DNA of 64,000 bases from Burkholderiales bacterium UBA2463 (GCA_002342295.1 DDPR01000014.1:1-64000); one strand, 5' to 3'; counted from the first letter of the stretch, positions 5,504 to 15,931 are shown. Program-made: numbers and translations. Notes: a model not told the origin generated them from the sequence alone.

Positions 5504-7150
5504 CTACTCCCACTCAATCGTCGCAGGGGGTTTTCCAGAAATGTCGTACACCACGCGATTAATACCGCGTATCTCGTTGATGATGCGATTTGAGACCTGG
5601 GCTAAGAGGGCATGGGGCAGTTGTGCCCAATGCGCCGTCATGAAGTCACTGGTGACCACCGCGCGCAGCGCCACAACCCATTCATAGGTGCGTCCGTCTC
5701 CCATGACACCGACCGATTTGACAGGCAGAAAGACAGCGAACGCCTGACTGGTGAGCTCATACCAGGAGCGGCCGACATCGTGGGCCTCGCAGAGTCCGGC
5801 ATGGGCGTCGGCCTCAGTTGCTCGGGTCTGACGCAGCGCCTGAGTGAACAAATCGTCCGCGCGCTGAAGGAGGGTGACATACTCCGGATGGATCTCGCCC
5901 AGAATACGAACGCCAAGACCGGGGCCGGGGAAGGGATGCCGGTGGACCATATCGGCTGGAAGCCCCAAAGCCAACCCAAGCGCCCGCACCTCGTCCTTGA
6001 ACAACTCGCGCAGAGGCTCCAGTAGCTTCAGGTGAAGGGTCTCGGGAAGCCCACCCACATTGTGATGGCTCTTGATACTTGCAGCCTTCTTGCTCTTCGC
6101 GCCGGCGGACTCGATGACATCGGGATAGATGGTTCCCTGCGCGAGCCAGCGGGCGCGGCTGAGTCTGGCAGCCTTCTCTTGGAAGATCTCAACAAAGAGT
6201 CGTCCAATCGTCTTGCGTTTGGCCTCGGGGTCGCTGAGCCCCCGAAGGGCCTCAAGAAAACGATCGGCTGCATGGACATGGATGACCCGAACCCCAAGAC
6301 CCCGGGCAAATGTCTCCATCACCTGCTCTGCCTCGTTCAACCGCAAGAGACCGTGATCCACAAAGACGCAGGTCAGGCGATCTCCGATGGCCTTGTGAAC
6401 GAGCGCCGCTGCAACGGAAGAATCGACTCCGCCGGAGAGGCCAAGAATGACCTCATCGGAACCGACCTGATGCTGAATAGACTCAATGGCCTCTTGCGCA
6501 TAGTCCGGCATATTCCAGTCGCGGCCCGCACCACAGATTCCGTGTACGAAACGCTCAATGATGTCCCGACCCTTCTTGGTGTGAGTGACCTCCGGATGGA
6601 ACTGAAGGCCATAAAAGTGTCGAGACTCATCTGCCATGCCCGCGATGGGGCAGCTCGGTGTGGAGGCCATGAGCCGGAAGCCGTCTGGAAGCTCGGTGAC
6701 CTTGTCACCATGGCTCATCCAAACATCCAGAAGGCCATGCCCCTCGGGCGTTCGGTGATCCTCAATATCCGTTAGAAGTTGAGTGTGGCCGTGCGCCCGC
6801 ACCTGCGCGTAACCGAACTCGCGGACCTTTCCGGTCTCCACAAGACCCCCCAGTTGCTCGGCCATGGTCTGCATTCCGTAACAGATGCCAAGCACGGGAA
6901 CCCGTCGCAGAAAAACGGCTGTTGGGGCTCGGTGGGTCTCTGCCTCGGTCACGGACATGGGGCCGCCCGAGAGGATGATTCCCTTGAGGCTATCGACCTC
7001 CCCGACTTGCCCGAAGCGATGAACAAAGTCATCCGACACATCACAGGGATGAATCTCGCAGTACACGCCGGCTTCACGCACACGGCGCGCAATCAGCTGG
7101 GTGAGCTGAGAGCCAAAGTCAAGAATGAGAATCTTGGCGTGGGAAGTCAG
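5504..7150 (-). CDS. guaA: GMP synthase, glutamine-hydrolysing
   Basis: It converts XMP to GMP using ATP and glutamine. The N-terminal glutamine amidotransferase domain shows the Cys nucleophile in [10 protein letters not shown] and the His-Glu pair in FHPEVTHT. The PP-loop ATP pyrophosphatase domain has [14 protein letters not shown], and the C-terminal dimerisation domain ends in PPATIEWE. The start is problematic. No ATG, GTG or TTG lies near the conserved N-terminus ([12 protein letters not shown]). The in-frame candidates are CTG at 7150, ATT at 7156 and CTG at 7159, the last two overlapping the guaB stop. I give CTG 7150, about 548 residues. It forms an operon with guaB, and its 3' end is the integration site of the element. 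Confidence 0.95.
   Translation of the reverse strand: MTSHAKILILDFGSQLTQLIARRVREAGVYCEIHPCDVSDDFVHRFGQVGEVDSLKGIILSGGPMSVTEAETHRAPTAVFLRRVPVLGICYGMQTMAEQLGGLVETGKVREFGYAQVRAHGHTQLLTDIEDHRTPEGHGLLDVWMSHGDKVTELPDGFRLMASTPSCPIAGMADESRHFYGLQFHPEVTHTKKGRDIIERFVHGICGAGRDWNMPDYAQEAIESIQHQVGSDEVILGLSGGVDSSVAAALVHKAIGDRLTCVFVDHGLLRLNEAEQVMETFARGLGVRVIHVHAADRFLEALRGLSDPEAKRKTIGRLFVEIFQEKAARLSRARWLAQGTIYPDVIESAGAKSKKAASIKSHHNVGGLPETLHLKLLEPLRELFKDEVRALGLALGLPADMVHRHPFPGPGLGVRILGEIHPEYVTLLQRADDLFTQALRQTRATEADAHAGLCEAHDVGRSWYELTSQAFAVFLPVKSVGVMGDGRTYEWVVALRAVVTSDFMTAHWAQLPHALLAQVSNRIINEIRGINRVVYDISGKPPATIEWE
5508..5515. other. Proximal attachment core inside the guaA 3' end
   Basis: The guaA coding strand ends ATTGAGTGGGAGTAG. 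The eight bases GAGTGGGA within it are the presumed crossover core, and AT-rich element DNA begins right after the stop codon. Placement follows from the composition break, the adjacent integrase and the recalled role of this sequence in other guaA islands. Confidence 0.6.
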
Positions 7151-7151
7151 A

Positions 7152-8615
7152 CTAATCAGCCCGGTAGTTTGGTGCTTCCTTCGTGATCTGCACGTCGTGG
7201 ACGTGAGATTCGCGAATGCCCGCTGAGGTGATCTCGACGAATTCGGCCTTGGCATGCAGCTCATCGATGGAGCGACATCCGCAGTAGCCCATGCTCGATC
7301 GAAGCCCGCCCGCAAGCTGAAAGATGATCTGCTTCACGCTGCCCTTGTAGGGTACGCGCCCCTCAATACCCTCTGGAACGAATTTGTCCGCGCCCGGGCT
7401 CTGCTCCTCTTGGAAGTAACGATCGGCAGATCCAGCCTGCATGGCGCCAACAGAGCCCATTCCTCGGTAAGACTTATAGGAGCGACCCTGAAAGAGAACC
7501 ACCTCTCCCGGAGCCTCCTCGGTCCCAGCGAACATGCCGCCCATCATGACGGTGCTGGCCCCGGCGGCCAGCGCTTTGGCAATGTCACCTGAGAATCGGA
7601 TACCGCCATCAGCAATGAGTGGAACCCCGCTACCAGCGAGGGCGTCTGCCACATTTGCAATCGCCGAGATCTGGGGAACTCCAACGCCCGCCACGATGCG
7701 CGTGGTGCAGATCGACCCCGGACCAATGCCCACCTTCACTGCATCGGCGCCGCTATCGAGCAGAGCGCGCGCTGCGTCGGCGGTGGCAATGTTGCCCCCA
7801 ACAACCTGAACCTGCGGGTACTTGGACTTCACCCATGAGACTCGATCGAGCACGCCTCGAGAGTGACCGTGGGCTGTATCAACCACGATGACATCGACCC
7901 CTGCCTCCACCAAGAGCGCGACTCGCTCGTCTGTGCCCTCTCCGACCCCCACCGCAGCCCCGACAAGAAGCTTGCCCTGCTCATCGCGGGCGGCATGGGG
8001 ATGCTCAATGCCCTTGAGAATATCTTTGACAGTGATGAGGCCTCGGAGTTGAAAGTCCTCGGATACGACCAGCACGCGCTCCAGGCGATGCTTGTGCATG
8101 AGGGCCTTGGCCTCCTCAACGGAGGCGCCCTCTGGCACTGTTACGAGGCGCTCTTTGGGGGTCATGATGGCGCGAATCGGCTGGTCGAGCCGACTCTCAA
8201 AGCGAAGGTCTCGGTTGGTCACAATACCCACGACATGGCCGTTTTCCACCACGGGTAGGCCTGAAATTCGGCGCTCCGCGCAGAGGGTGAGAACCTCTCG
8301 CACCGACATGGTTGGGCTGATGGTGACCGGGTCCTTGACAACACCCGCTTCAAAGCGCTTTACGCGTGCAACCTCCGAGGCCTGAGCCATCGGGGGGAGA
8401 TTCTTGTGGATGATGCCGATCCCGCCCTCCTCCGCAAGGGCGATCGCCAGCCGCGCTTCGGTGACGGTGTCCATAGCCGCCGAGACCACCGGGAGGTTGA
8501 GGTAGAGAGACCGCGTGAACCGAGAGACAAGAGAGGTGTCTTTCGGGAGGATCTCCGAGCGCGCGGGAACGAGCAGCACATCGTCGAAGGTCAGGGCCTT
8601 TTGAAGCACGCGCAT
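7152..8615 (-). CDS. guaB: Inosine-5'-monophosphate dehydrogenase
   Basis: It oxidises IMP to XMP with NAD, the rate-limiting step toward GMP, and GuaA next door uses the product. At 487 residues it has the normal length. The TIM-barrel is interrupted by two CBS domains (about residues 90-205). The catalytic Cys is in [11 protein letters not shown], the phosphate-binding loop follows in [11 protein letters not shown], and the flap region contains GMGSVGAM. The stop codon lies inside the region from which guaA must start, so translation of the two is probably coupled. Confidence 0.97.
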   Translation of the reverse strand: MRVLQKALTFDDVLLVPARSEILPKDTSLVSRFTRSLYLNLPVVSAAMDTVTEARLAIALAEEGGIGIIHKNLPPMAQASEVARVKRFEAGVVKDPVTISPTMSVREVLTLCAERRISGLPVVENGHVVGIVTNRDLRFESRLDQPIRAIMTPKERLVTVPEGASVEEAKALMHKHRLERVLVVSEDFQLRGLITVKDILKGIEHPHAARDEQGKLLVGAAVGVGEGTDERVALLVEAGVDVIVVDTAHGHSRGVLDRVSWVKSKYPQVQVVGGNIATADAARALLDSGADAVKVGIGPGSICTTRIVAGVGVPQISAIANVADALAGSGVPLIADGGIRFSGDIAKALAAGASTVMMGGMFAGTEEAPGEVVLFQGRSYKSYRGMGSVGAMQAGSADRYFQEEQSPGADKFVPEGIEGRVPYKGSVKQIIFQLAGGLRSSMGYCGCRSIDELHAKAEFVEITSAGIRESHVHDVQITKEAPNYRAD

Positions 8616-8651
8616 CAGGGGATCCGAAAGAGGGTCGTTTCCAAGACCAGA

Positions 8652-9017
8652 TTATATCGATCGGCCGCGAGTCCAGCGATCCGATAGGCCCTGCCGCGCT
8701 CGAGCCTGCCTCTGAGCCCTCACACGCTCTTGTCTGGCCTGTTTTGGGTCGGCCACAAGAGGTCGCAGAATCTCGATCCGATCGCCTGCGCTCAGAGGGT
8801 CATCCGGCGCTCGAAGAGAGCCAAAGACGGAAAAAGCAGCGGCCTTATCCCAGGCCGCACAAAGCTCCGGCAATAAATCTGCGCATCGACGCACATCTTG
8901 GAGGTGGGCCCCGGCTCGAAGAGTCAAACGCTGACGAAACGCGCCAGTCAGATTGGCCGAGACGACCTCGACCTCAATTGGGGGTTGAATGAAGGAGGGA
9001 CTAGAGTCGTTTCCCAT
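8652..9017 (-). CDS. rnfH: RnfH family (UPF0125) ubiquitin-like protein
   Basis: A small beta-grasp protein of about 121 residues, recognised by IEVEVVSANLTGAFRQRLTL at the start and DRIEILRPLVADPK near the end. The family is also called RatB and sits beside ratA in many Proteobacteria; its molecular role is not settled. The start at 9017 is well supported by GGAGG six bases upstream and overlaps the end of ratA by 17 bases. The C-terminal 25 residues are basic and Arg-rich, as is common in this family. Confidence 0.85.
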   Translation of the reverse strand: MGNDSSPSFIQPPIEVEVVSANLTGAFRQRLTLRAGAHLQDVRRCADLLPELCAAWDKAAAFSVFGSLRAPDDPLSAGDRIEILRPLVADPKQARQERVRAQRQARARQGLSDRWTRGRSI

Positions 9018-9441
9018 AGATGGCCTCCGCCCGCTGAACGAATGCATCCACCATGCTGACGGTGATGTGCTCGAAGACCGGTCCGACAAGGCGCTCGAGG
9101 AGTCTGGAGCTGAAGTGGTAGTCCAGCTCAAACCCCACCTTGCAGGCGGCCTCGGTGAGGGGGCTAAAGCGCCAATGGCCCGCCAGAGCCTTAAAGGGAC
9201 CGTCATGAAGCGTCATCTCGATGCGTTCGCCGTGGTCGTGAAAGTTACGCGTGGTGAATGACTGTCGCAGCCCCTTAAAGGCGATCTGAACCTGGGCGAG
9301 CCGACTCCCGTCCTCAAGTGGCCGGACTGAGGCCCCCGCACACCATGGTAAAAAGGCGGGGTAGGACTCAACATCAGAGACGAGCTGAAACATCTCTTCC
9401 GAGGAGTAAGGCACGAGCACTGACTTCACGACTTCTGGCAT
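9001..9441 (-). CDS. ratA: RatA/COQ10-type START domain protein
   Basis: At 146 residues this is a SRPBCC (START-like) lipid-binding fold with the family opening [20 protein letters not shown] and the [11 protein letters not shown] signature. In E. coli RatA was described as a ribosome-association toxin; homologues (COQ10) bind ubiquinone and help respiration. Which role applies here cannot be told from sequence. It is divergent from smpB with only 11 bases between the start codons, a conserved arrangement in beta- and gammaproteobacteria. Confidence 0.88.
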   Translation of the reverse strand: MPEVVKSVLVPYSSEEMFQLVSDVESYPAFLPWCAGASVRPLEDGSRLAQVQIAFKGLRQSFTTRNFHDHGERIEMTLHDGPFKALAGHWRFSPLTEAACKVGFELDYHFSSRLLERLVGPVFEHITVSMVDAFVQRAEAIYGKRL

Positions 9442-9452
9442 CCGCGCATTCT

Positions 9453-9908
9453 ATGTCCATCATCGATAACAAAAAGGCCTTCCATGACTATTTCATCGAA
9501 GACCGATTCGAGGCGGGCTTGGTGCTCGAGGGCTGGGAGGCTAAGGCCATCCGAGCGGGTCGCGTCCAGCTAAAGGAGGCTTATGTCGTCATACGGCAGG
9601 GAGAGATTTTTCTTGTGGGCTGTCATATCTCTGCTCTACCGGCGGCCTCAACGCATGTCACTCCCGACCCAACTCGCACCCGAAAACTGCTCCTGAAGGA
9701 AGAGGAGATCTCAAAACTCATTGGCAAGGTGGAGCGCGCTGGGTACGCACTGGTACCGATCAATCTCCACTACAGCCGAGGGCGCATCAAGCTCGACATC
9801 GGGCTGGCCAAGGGCAAGAAACAACACGATAAGCGCGCCACCGAGAAGGAGAAAGAGTGGCAGCGCGAGAAGCAGCGGATCATTCGCAACATCACCAAGG
9901 CGGGCTGA
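9453..9908 (+). CDS. smpB: SsrA-binding protein
   Basis: SmpB carries tmRNA to stalled ribosomes during trans-translation. The 151-residue protein has the OB-fold start [20 protein letters not shown], the conserved [18 protein letters not shown], and a basic C-terminal tail with [17 protein letters not shown], which becomes helical in the ribosomal mRNA channel. The ATG at 9453 matches the usual family start. No tmRNA gene lies in the window. Gap 9909-10004 holds no gene. Confidence 0.96.
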   Translation: MSIIDNKKAFHDYFIEDRFEAGLVLEGWEAKAIRAGRVQLKEAYVVIRQGEIFLVGCHISALPAASTHVTPDPTRTRKLLLKEEEISKLIGKVERAGYALVPINLHYSRGRIKLDIGLAKGKKQHDKRATEKEKEWQREKQRIIRNITKAG

Positions 9909-10004
9909 TCAACCCCTCGGTATGCAATGCCGGGTGGGGACTGCTCCGCGAGGGGCCCTTTTGGAGTAGATTTCCCTCAGTGACTCGACCTTAGGAGATT
10001 GCCC

Positions 10005-11138
10005 ATGACCCGAAGCATCATCGCCCTCTCGCTCTGCATGTTGTTTGCCGCACAAGCCTCTGCCCAGACGCAGACCATCAAGATTGGCCACGTCGCCCCC
10101 ATGACCGGCAATCAGGCCCACCTCGGAAAAGACAACGAGGCGGGTGCCAAGCTCGCCATTGCAGATCTCAACAAGGCAGGCATCAAGATTGGTGGTAAGC
10201 CAGTCAAGTTCGAACTGGTTGCCGAGGACGATGCAGCAGACCCCAAGCAAGGCACCGCTGCAGCCCAGAAGCTGATCGACGCGAAGGTGGTCGGCGTGGT
10301 GGGCCACCTGAATTCTGGAACCACCATTCCGGCCTCGGCCCTCTATAACAAGGCGGGCATTCCTCAGGTCTCACCGTCGGCCACCAACCCAAAGTACACC
10401 CAGCAGGGCTTTAACACCGCGTTCCGAGTCGTCGCCAACGACGCAAAGCTCGGTGGAACGCTCGGCCGATACGCAGTCTCTGAGCTCAAGGGCAAAACGG
10501 TCGCCATTATTGATGACCGCTCAGCCTATGGACAGGGCGTCGCAGATGAATTTGAGAAGAGTGCGAAAGCAGCGGGGGCCCAGATCGCTGCGCGTGAATA
10601 CACAACCGACAAGTCGACTGACTTCATGGCCATCCTCACAAATGTGAAGGGGAAGAAGCCCGATGTCGTTTTCTTTGGCGGCATGGATGCGGTGGCCGGT
10701 CCGATGCTACGTCAGATGAAGCAGCTCGGAATCACTGCAAAATTCATGGGCGGCGATGGAATCTGCACAAGCGAGCTTCCGAAGCTCGCGGGTGATGCTC
10801 TCGGCGAGTCCATGGTTTACTGCGCGGAGGCCGGCGGCGTCATTGGCAAGTACGCAGAAAAAGACAAAGCATTTCGCGCGCGCTTTCAGAAAGAGTCGGG
10901 CGAGCCAGTGAAGCTCTATGCACCCTACGTCTACGACGCCACCATGGTGCTGGCGGAGGCCATGAAGAAGGCTCAGTCCACAGACCCGAAGATCTATCTG
11001 CCCGAATTGGCCAAGATCAAGTACGACGGTGTGACCGGGCCAATCTCTTTTGACAAGAATGGAGACGTCAATGGCGGCACACTCACCCTCTACACATTCA
11101 AGGCGGGCAAGCGTGAACTGGTGAAGGTTATCCAGTAA
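10005..11138 (+). CDS. Periplasmic branched-chain amino acid-type ABC substrate-binding protein
   Basis: The protein is a type I periplasmic binding protein of the LivJ/Peripla_BP_6 family, about 377 residues. A signal peptide is clear (residues 1-22, cleaved after AQASA). The mature start QTIKIGHVAPMTGNQAHLGK and the motifs NSGTTIPASALY and VAIIDDRSAYGQGVADEF are typical of the family, which binds Leu/Ile/Val, or other amino acids and small amides. GGAG at 9994-9997 supports the ATG at 10005. It stands alone: no permease or ATPase gene is nearby, so it must partner a transporter elsewhere. It converges on ppsA with nine bases between. Confidence 0.9.
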   Translation: MTRSIIALSLCMLFAAQASAQTQTIKIGHVAPMTGNQAHLGKDNEAGAKLAIADLNKAGIKIGGKPVKFELVAEDDAADPKQGTAAAQKLIDAKVVGVVGHLNSGTTIPASALYNKAGIPQVSPSATNPKYTQQGFNTAFRVVANDAKLGGTLGRYAVSELKGKTVAIIDDRSAYGQGVADEFEKSAKAAGAQIAAREYTTDKSTDFMAILTNVKGKKPDVVFFGGMDAVAGPMLRQMKQLGITAKFMGGDGICTSELPKLAGDALGESMVYCAEAGGVIGKYAEKDKAFRARFQKESGEPVKLYAPYVYDATMVLAEAMKKAQSTDPKIYLPELAKIKYDGVTGPISFDKNGDVNGGTLTLYTFKAGKRELVKVIQ

Positions 11139-11147
11139 ATTAAACCG

Positions 11148-13577
11148 TTAAGTCGCGAGGCTCTTCCACGTATCGATGACGGTATCGGGATTCAGGGATA
11201 TGGACTGAATCCCGATATCCATTAACCAGTGGGCAAGGTCTTGGTGATCGGACGGTCCCTGGCCACAGATTCCCACATACTTCCCCCGACGGTTACACGC
11301 AGAGATCGCCATCTCTAGCAGTCGCCTCACCGCATCATCTCGTTCGTCAAAAAGCTCCGCAACAAGACCTGAGTCTCTGTCCAGTCCGAGGGTGAGTTGC
11401 GTCAGGTCATTTGACCCGATTGAGAAGCCATCGAAGTGGTCGAGAAAGGCATCGGCCAGGAGGGCGTTGGAGGGGAGTTCGCACATCATGATGAGACGAA
11501 GTCCACCCTGCCCAGACGCGTCAGCGCCGCTTCCTCGGCCAAGCCCATGCTCTGCGAGGAGTTCATTCACGCGCTTGGCCTCACTCACCGTGCGTACAAA
11601 GGGAATCATGAGTTCTATATTGGTGAGGCCCATCTCGTTGCGCACCCGCCGCAGCGCCTCTACCTCCATCTCGAAACACTCACGAAAGTCAGGCGCGATG
11701 TAACGGGACGCACCCCGAAAACCAAGCATGGGGTTTTCTTCCTCCGGCTCGTAGCGCGAGCCGCCAATCAGCTTTCGGTACTCGTTGGACTTGAAGTCGG
11801 ACATACGAACAATGACAGGCTTGGGCCAAAAGGCTGCCGCGATGGTGGCAACGCCCTCGGCGAGCTTGTCCACAAAGAACGCTCGGGGCGATTCATGACC
11901 CCGCGAGAGTCGCTCAACAGCAGTCTTCAGATCCGCGTCAACGCGCGGGTACTCCAAGATCGCCTTGGGGTGAACGCCGATGTTGTTATTGATGATGAAC
12001 TCCAACCGGGCCAGCCCGACTCCCGCATTTGGAATGCTCTGAAAGTCAAAGGCAAGTTGCGGATTGCCGACGTTCATCATGATCTTGACGGGGATCTTCG
12101 GAAGCTCACCGGTCTCAACGGTGCTGACCTCGGTCTCGAGCAGCCCGTCATAGACGTGCCCCGTATCCCCCTCGGCACAGCTCACAGTAACAAGGCTGCC
12201 GTCGCGAACGTGATCTGTCGCATCTCCGCAGCCCACCACGGCGGGTATGCCCAGTTCACGGGCAATAATGGCGGCGTGACAGGTCCGCCCTCCACGGTTC
12301 GTCACGATTGCGGAGGCCCGCTTCATTACGGGCTCCCAATTCGGGTCGGTCATGTCGGTGACGAGGACATCCCCAGGTTGGACGCGCTCCATCTCCGACG
12401 CGCTCTCAATGACCCGAACGGGGCCCGATCCAATTCGCTGACCAATCGCCCGCCCCGAGGCCAGGATGGTCCCCGTCTGCTTCAGCTTGAAGCGCTGCTG
12501 ACGCTCCCCGCCCTCCTGAGACTTCACGGTTTCTGGACGAGCCTGAAGAATAAAGAGCTTTCCATCACGACCATCAAGGCCCCACTCAATGTCCATGGGA
12601 CGTTGATAGTGCTTCTCGATGATGACCGCGTATCTGGCGAGTTCCACGACCTGCGTCTGGTCAAGAGAGTAGCGGCCCCGATCCGCCTCAGCCACGTCTG
12701 ATGTGGTCACAGCGCGCCCGGTCGCCAAGCGATCAGCCTCGGTCGCGAAGGTCATCTTGATGAGCTTGCTGCCCAGTTGTCTTCGGATCACCGGAAACCG
12801 GCCGGCTGCAAGCATGGGCTTGTGAACGTAAAACTCATCGGGATTGACGGCGCCCTGGACCACGGTCTCTCCAAGCCCATAAGAGCTCGTAACAAAGACC
12901 ACCTGATCAAATCCAGACTCGGTATCCATGGTGAACATAACGCCCGCCGCGCCTAAGTCAGAGCGCACCATGCGCTGAACTCCCGCGGAGAGCGCCACAT
13001 CGCCGTGCGCAAAGCCCTTGTGCACGCGATAGCTGATCGCACGGTCGTTATAGAGAGAGGCAAAGACATGACGAATCTTGTCCAGCACGTCTTCAACGCC
13101 CACGACATTTAAAAAGGTCTCCTGCTGCCCCGCAAAGGAAGCGTCGGGTAGATCCTCGGCGGTCGCTGATGACCGGACCGCAAGAGAGAGGCCCTCGTCC
13201 GCCTGAACCAAGGCCTTAAAGTGTTGCCGAATGTCTTGCTCCAGCTCGGCGGGCAGTGGCGTCTCTACAATCCACTGCCGAATCTCTGCGCCGCATTGAG
13301 CCAAGGCCTTCACATCGTCTGTATTGAGGCCCTCGAGCCGATGAGCAATACGACCCCCAAGGCCGTTGTGAGCAAGGAAGACTCGAAAGGCATGGGCAGT
13401 CGTGGCAAAGCCACTGGGCACTCGAACGCCCGCGGCACCAAGCTGACTGATCATCTCGCCAAGGGATGCGTTCTTCCCCCCCACCTCCTCCACGTCCGTC
13501 ATTCGGAGCTCTTCAAACGGAACCACCAAACGTTGCGCGAGGCGCGAAGAGGCTGCGCCCAATGCGGCTTGGCTCAT
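11148..13577 (-). CDS. ppsA: Phosphoenolpyruvate synthase
   Basis: PpsA makes PEP from pyruvate and ATP, releasing AMP and phosphate, for gluconeogenesis. The N-terminal ATP-grasp domain ([11 protein letters not shown]), the swivelling phosphohistidine domain ([19 protein letters not shown], with the active His) and the C-terminal PEP/TIM-barrel domain with the catalytic Cys in [10 protein letters not shown] are all present over about 809 residues. The start at 13577 has GGGGAG five bases upstream. The divergent neighbour ppsR is its regulator, so the pair forms a self-contained switch. Confidence 0.96.
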   Translation of the reverse strand: MSQAALGAASSRLAQRLVVPFEELRMTDVEEVGGKNASLGEMISQLGAAGVRVPSGFATTAHAFRVFLAHNGLGGRIAHRLEGLNTDDVKALAQCGAEIRQWIVETPLPAELEQDIRQHFKALVQADEGLSLAVRSSATAEDLPDASFAGQQETFLNVVGVEDVLDKIRHVFASLYNDRAISYRVHKGFAHGDVALSAGVQRMVRSDLGAAGVMFTMDTESGFDQVVFVTSSYGLGETVVQGAVNPDEFYVHKPMLAAGRFPVIRRQLGSKLIKMTFATEADRLATGRAVTTSDVAEADRGRYSLDQTQVVELARYAVIIEKHYQRPMDIEWGLDGRDGKLFILQARPETVKSQEGGERQQRFKLKQTGTILASGRAIGQRIGSGPVRVIESASEMERVQPGDVLVTDMTDPNWEPVMKRASAIVTNRGGRTCHAAIIARELGIPAVVGCGDATDHVRDGSLVTVSCAEGDTGHVYDGLLETEVSTVETGELPKIPVKIMMNVGNPQLAFDFQSIPNAGVGLARLEFIINNNIGVHPKAILEYPRVDADLKTAVERLSRGHESPRAFFVDKLAEGVATIAAAFWPKPVIVRMSDFKSNEYRKLIGGSRYEPEEENPMLGFRGASRYIAPDFRECFEMEVEALRRVRNEMGLTNIELMIPFVRTVSEAKRVNELLAEHGLGRGSGADASGQGGLRLIMMCELPSNALLADAFLDHFDGFSIGSNDLTQLTLGLDRDSGLVAELFDERDDAVRRLLEMAISACNRRGKYVGICGQGPSDHQDLAHWLMDIGIQSISLNPDTVIDTWKSLAT

Positions 13578-13671
13578 GGAAACTCCCCTAAGATGATGAA
13601 CTTGTAATGAACTCGGAATTCTACTGGGTTTACCCGAGGTCATTTTCTGATATCCGAGGAGACTCTGGCTC

Positions 13672-14502
13672 TTGAGTAACGACGTCCAGGCCGCAGGCCG
13701 CACTGCTTTTTTTGTCTCCGATGGCACGGGCATCACGGCCGAAACCCTTGCCTCATCGATCCTTGCCCAGTTCGACCGCTTGCGATTCAAGCCGCGTCGC
13801 CTACCCTTTGTGGATAGTCTGGAGAAGGCCGATCAGGCAGTCGTCGCCATTAATGAGCAAGCCTTAGAGGACGGTCGTCGGCCCGTTGTCTTTTCAACCC
13901 TGGTCAACCCCGAGATCCTCGCCCGTGTTCGCGATTCCAACGCTCTACACCTCGACCTTTTCAAGGCCTTTGTTGAGCCTCTTGAGCAAGAGCTCGGGGT
14001 GAAATCGAGTCACACCATTGGACGGTTTCATCACGCGACTGATACCGACGCATACAAAAACCGAATCGAGGCCATTAATTTTTCCCTGGCCCATGACGAT
14101 GGGCAGTCCTCAAGAAACCTCGATCAGGCGGATGTCATTCTGATCGGCGTCTCCCGCAGTGGAAAAACACCCACGAGTCTCTATCTCTCCATGCAGTTTG
14201 GCCTGAAAGTCGCGAACTATCCCCTCATCCCGGAAGACTTCGATCGCGATGACCTTCCCAAGCCGCTGCATGGCTATAAGAAGAAGTGTTTTGGTCTCAC
14301 CATCGATCCCATCCGTCTTTCCGACATTCGCAACGAACGCAGACCGGGTTCGAAGTACGCCTCCCTCGAAAACTGCCGTATGGAGGTGGCTGCGGCTGAG
14401 CGACTCATGAAGCGAGAGGGCATCACCTGGCTGTCAACCACGACAAAGAGTATTGAGGAGCTCGCCAGCACAGTGCTCGCCACACTCTCTCAGGGCCGCT
14501 GA
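13672..14502 (+). CDS. ppsR: PEP synthase regulatory protein (bifunctional kinase/pyrophosphorylase)
   Basis: A DUF299-family protein that inactivates PpsA by ADP-dependent phosphorylation and reactivates it by phosphate-dependent removal. [17 protein letters not shown] at the N-terminus and the P-loop [19 protein letters not shown] identify it; length (276 residues) is normal. The start appears to be TTG at 13672, with AGGAG about 11 bases upstream; no ATG fits. It is divergent from ppsA across 94 bases and overlaps the methyltransferase gene at 14490 by 13 bases tail to tail. Confidence 0.92.
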   Translation: MSNDVQAAGRTAFFVSDGTGITAETLASSILAQFDRLRFKPRRLPFVDSLEKADQAVVAINEQALEDGRRPVVFSTLVNPEILARVRDSNALHLDLFKAFVEPLEQELGVKSSHTIGRFHHATDTDAYKNRIEAINFSLAHDDGQSSRNLDQADVILIGVSRSGKTPTSLYLSMQFGLKVANYPLIPEDFDRDDLPKPLHGYKKKCFGLTIDPIRLSDIRNERRPGSKYASLENCRMEVAAAERLMKREGITWLSTTTKSIEELASTVLATLSQGR

Positions 14503-15344
14503 GCCATCAAGCATCGACGCCTTCTCTCAAAAAGACAGACGGCTGCCGCGGCAGCGACATTAAGAGACTCGACCGCCGTCGACTGGGGAATGTGAAGTCG
14601 AAGAGCACTCGGGATGGCTCGAAGGTCCTCAGACAGACCCGCCCCTTCCTGTCCGAAGGCCCATGCGAGGGTCTGTGGCTGGGCCAGCGGACCCTGAGAT
14701 TCATACAGTGACAAGGCCTCGGACTCGTGAGCCGCGACGGTGAGAACCAGCGGGATGCCAAGCCTGTGCAGCCAGTCTGAGAGTTCACCTGGCGAGAGAT
14801 CCTCTATAACCGACAGCGAGAGCTGGGCGCCCATGCCCGATCGGAGCGCCTTTGGCGAGAACGCCTCTGTGCTCCCACGCATGAGTAAGACGTGGCGGAT
14901 ACCCGCGGCAGCAGCCGTCCGCAAGAGGCTTCCCAGATTCCCGGGGTCCTGAAGCCGATCAATCACAACAAAGTCTGTCCAGTCCGAACAGGAGCTTGGG
15001 AGCGAATCAGGCGGACGCTCAAGAACAAGCCCAACGCCCTGGTGGGACTCCACTTGGCTGAGGTGTTCGAAGAGTTTGTCTGCGAGAGACAAGATGGGAA
15101 GCTGCTGATCCAACGCCCTCTCAATGAGGGCGCCAAGCCGAGAGCCTGGCTCCTGGGCGGCCTGGATGGTCGACTCAGCCAAGACAAGCTGATCGTGGGC
15201 GTGATGCGCACGGGCAAGCCCAGCCTCGGTGAGCCGCAACCCCTCGAGCCAGACCCGTTGAGTCTCCCGCCGCTCACGCGCCTCCGTGGCGAGCCGAGCG
15301 AGCTGTTTGAACTGGGGGTTCGCCGCTGAGTCGATATGTTTCAT
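14490..15344 (-). CDS. TrmH/SpoU-family RNA 2'-O-methyltransferase
   Basis: This SPOUT-fold methyltransferase uses S-adenosylmethionine to methylate a ribose in rRNA or tRNA. An N-terminal substrate-binding domain (to about residue 120) precedes the catalytic domain. Motif 1 is IDRLQDPGNLGSLLRTAAAAG-like, motif 2 is WAFGQEGAGLSEDL and motif 3 is IPQSTAVESLNVAAAAAV, which forms the cofactor knot. The family includes RlmB and TsnR-type enzymes; the target base cannot be assigned. ATGA overlap with rnhB upstream means translational coupling to the lipid A gene run. Confidence 0.88.
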   Translation of the reverse strand: MKHIDSAANPQFKQLARLATEARERRETQRVWLEGLRLTEAGLARAHHAHDQLVLAESTIQAAQEPGSRLGALIERALDQQLPILSLADKLFEHLSQVESHQGVGLVLERPPDSLPSSCSDWTDFVVIDRLQDPGNLGSLLRTAAAAGIRHVLLMRGSTEAFSPKALRSGMGAQLSLSVIEDLSPGELSDWLHRLGIPLVLTVAAHESEALSLYESQGPLAQPQTLAWAFGQEGAGLSEDLRAIPSALRLHIPQSTAVESLNVAAAAAVCLFERRRRCLMAQRP

Positions 15345-15931
15345 CGCAGTCGGCGTGAAACGGGGGCGAAGCTTTTTCGGTGGGCCGCGCAGACACCAAG
15401 CCGATCGAGGGCGGCAAGATGCTGGGCAGTGCCATACCCTGCATGCTGGCCAAAGCCGTAACCTGGATACTCAAGATCCAGCGCTGCCATGACCGCATCC
15501 CGATGAACCTTGGCCAAAATGGAGGCTGCGCTGATTGCCGAGATCGTCGCATCACCCCTCACCACCGTCTGAGTGGGCCAGACCCAGCTGCCGCTCGCCA
15601 GATAGCGCGCCGGATTGACAGAGCCGTCCACCATCACGGACATGTCGTCCCAGACGAGAGGCGTGGCCCTGCAGGCGGTCACCGCGCGAAACATCGCAAG
15701 ACAGGTGGCTTGAAGAATATTGAGCGAATCAATCTCCTCCACGCTTGCCCATCCCAGTCCGAAAGCAAGCGCCTGCGACTCGACCCTTCGAGCGAGTTCG
15801 AGTCGACGAGCTTTTGACGTCACTTTTGAGTCGGCAAGCCCCCAAGTGCGAGCCTCCGGCGGGAGGACCACAGCCGCGGCACAGACGGGCCCGGCCAGTG
15901 GTCCGCGTCCGGCCTCATCCACCCCAATCAT
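15341..15931 (-). CDS. rnhB: Ribonuclease HII
   Basis: RNase HII removes RNA from RNA-DNA hybrids and single ribonucleotides from DNA. The catalytic DEDD set starts with IGVDEAGRGPLAGPV; other family blocks are LADSKVTSKARR and ISAASILAKVHRD. It has 196 residues. The start at 15931 overlaps the lpxB stop as ATGA, and its own stop overlaps the next gene the same way. The lpxA-lpxB-rnhB order is conserved in Proteobacteria. Confidence 0.95.
   Translation of the reverse strand: MIGVDEAGRGPLAGPVCAAAVVLPPEARTWGLADSKVTSKARRLELARRVESQALAFGLGWASVEEIDSLNILQATCLAMFRAVTACRATPLVWDDMSVMVDGSVNPARYLASGSWVWPTQTVVRGDATISAISAASILAKVHRDAVMAALDLEYPGYGFGQHAGYGTAQHLAALDRLGVCAAHRKSFAPVSRRLR

Larger units (their letters stand above)
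33..5515. mobile_element. AT-rich integrated element at the 3' end of guaA, possibly a phage-satellite-like island
   Basis: The stretch is strikingly AT-rich beside a roughly 60% GC chromosome, and the change occurs exactly at the guaA stop codon. It encodes an integrase next to guaA, a second tyrosine recombinase, a probable HUH replication initiator and several small proteins unlike housekeeping genes. The 3' end of guaA is an established integration hotspot for genomic islands, and guaA is left intact here. The right border is firm. The left border is a guess: the 8-bp core TCCCACTC recurs at 33-40, but only 32 bases lie beyond it, so the element could extend out of the window. No capsid, terminase or conjugation genes are seen, which would fit a satellite or a small rolling-circle integrative element. 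That assignment is inference. Confidence 0.8.

Noticed and set aside
11436..12701. 421-residue rightward open frame opposite ppsA
   Set aside because: It lies wholly inside the well-supported ppsA gene on the other strand, has no recognisable domain and is explained by GC-rich codon structure.
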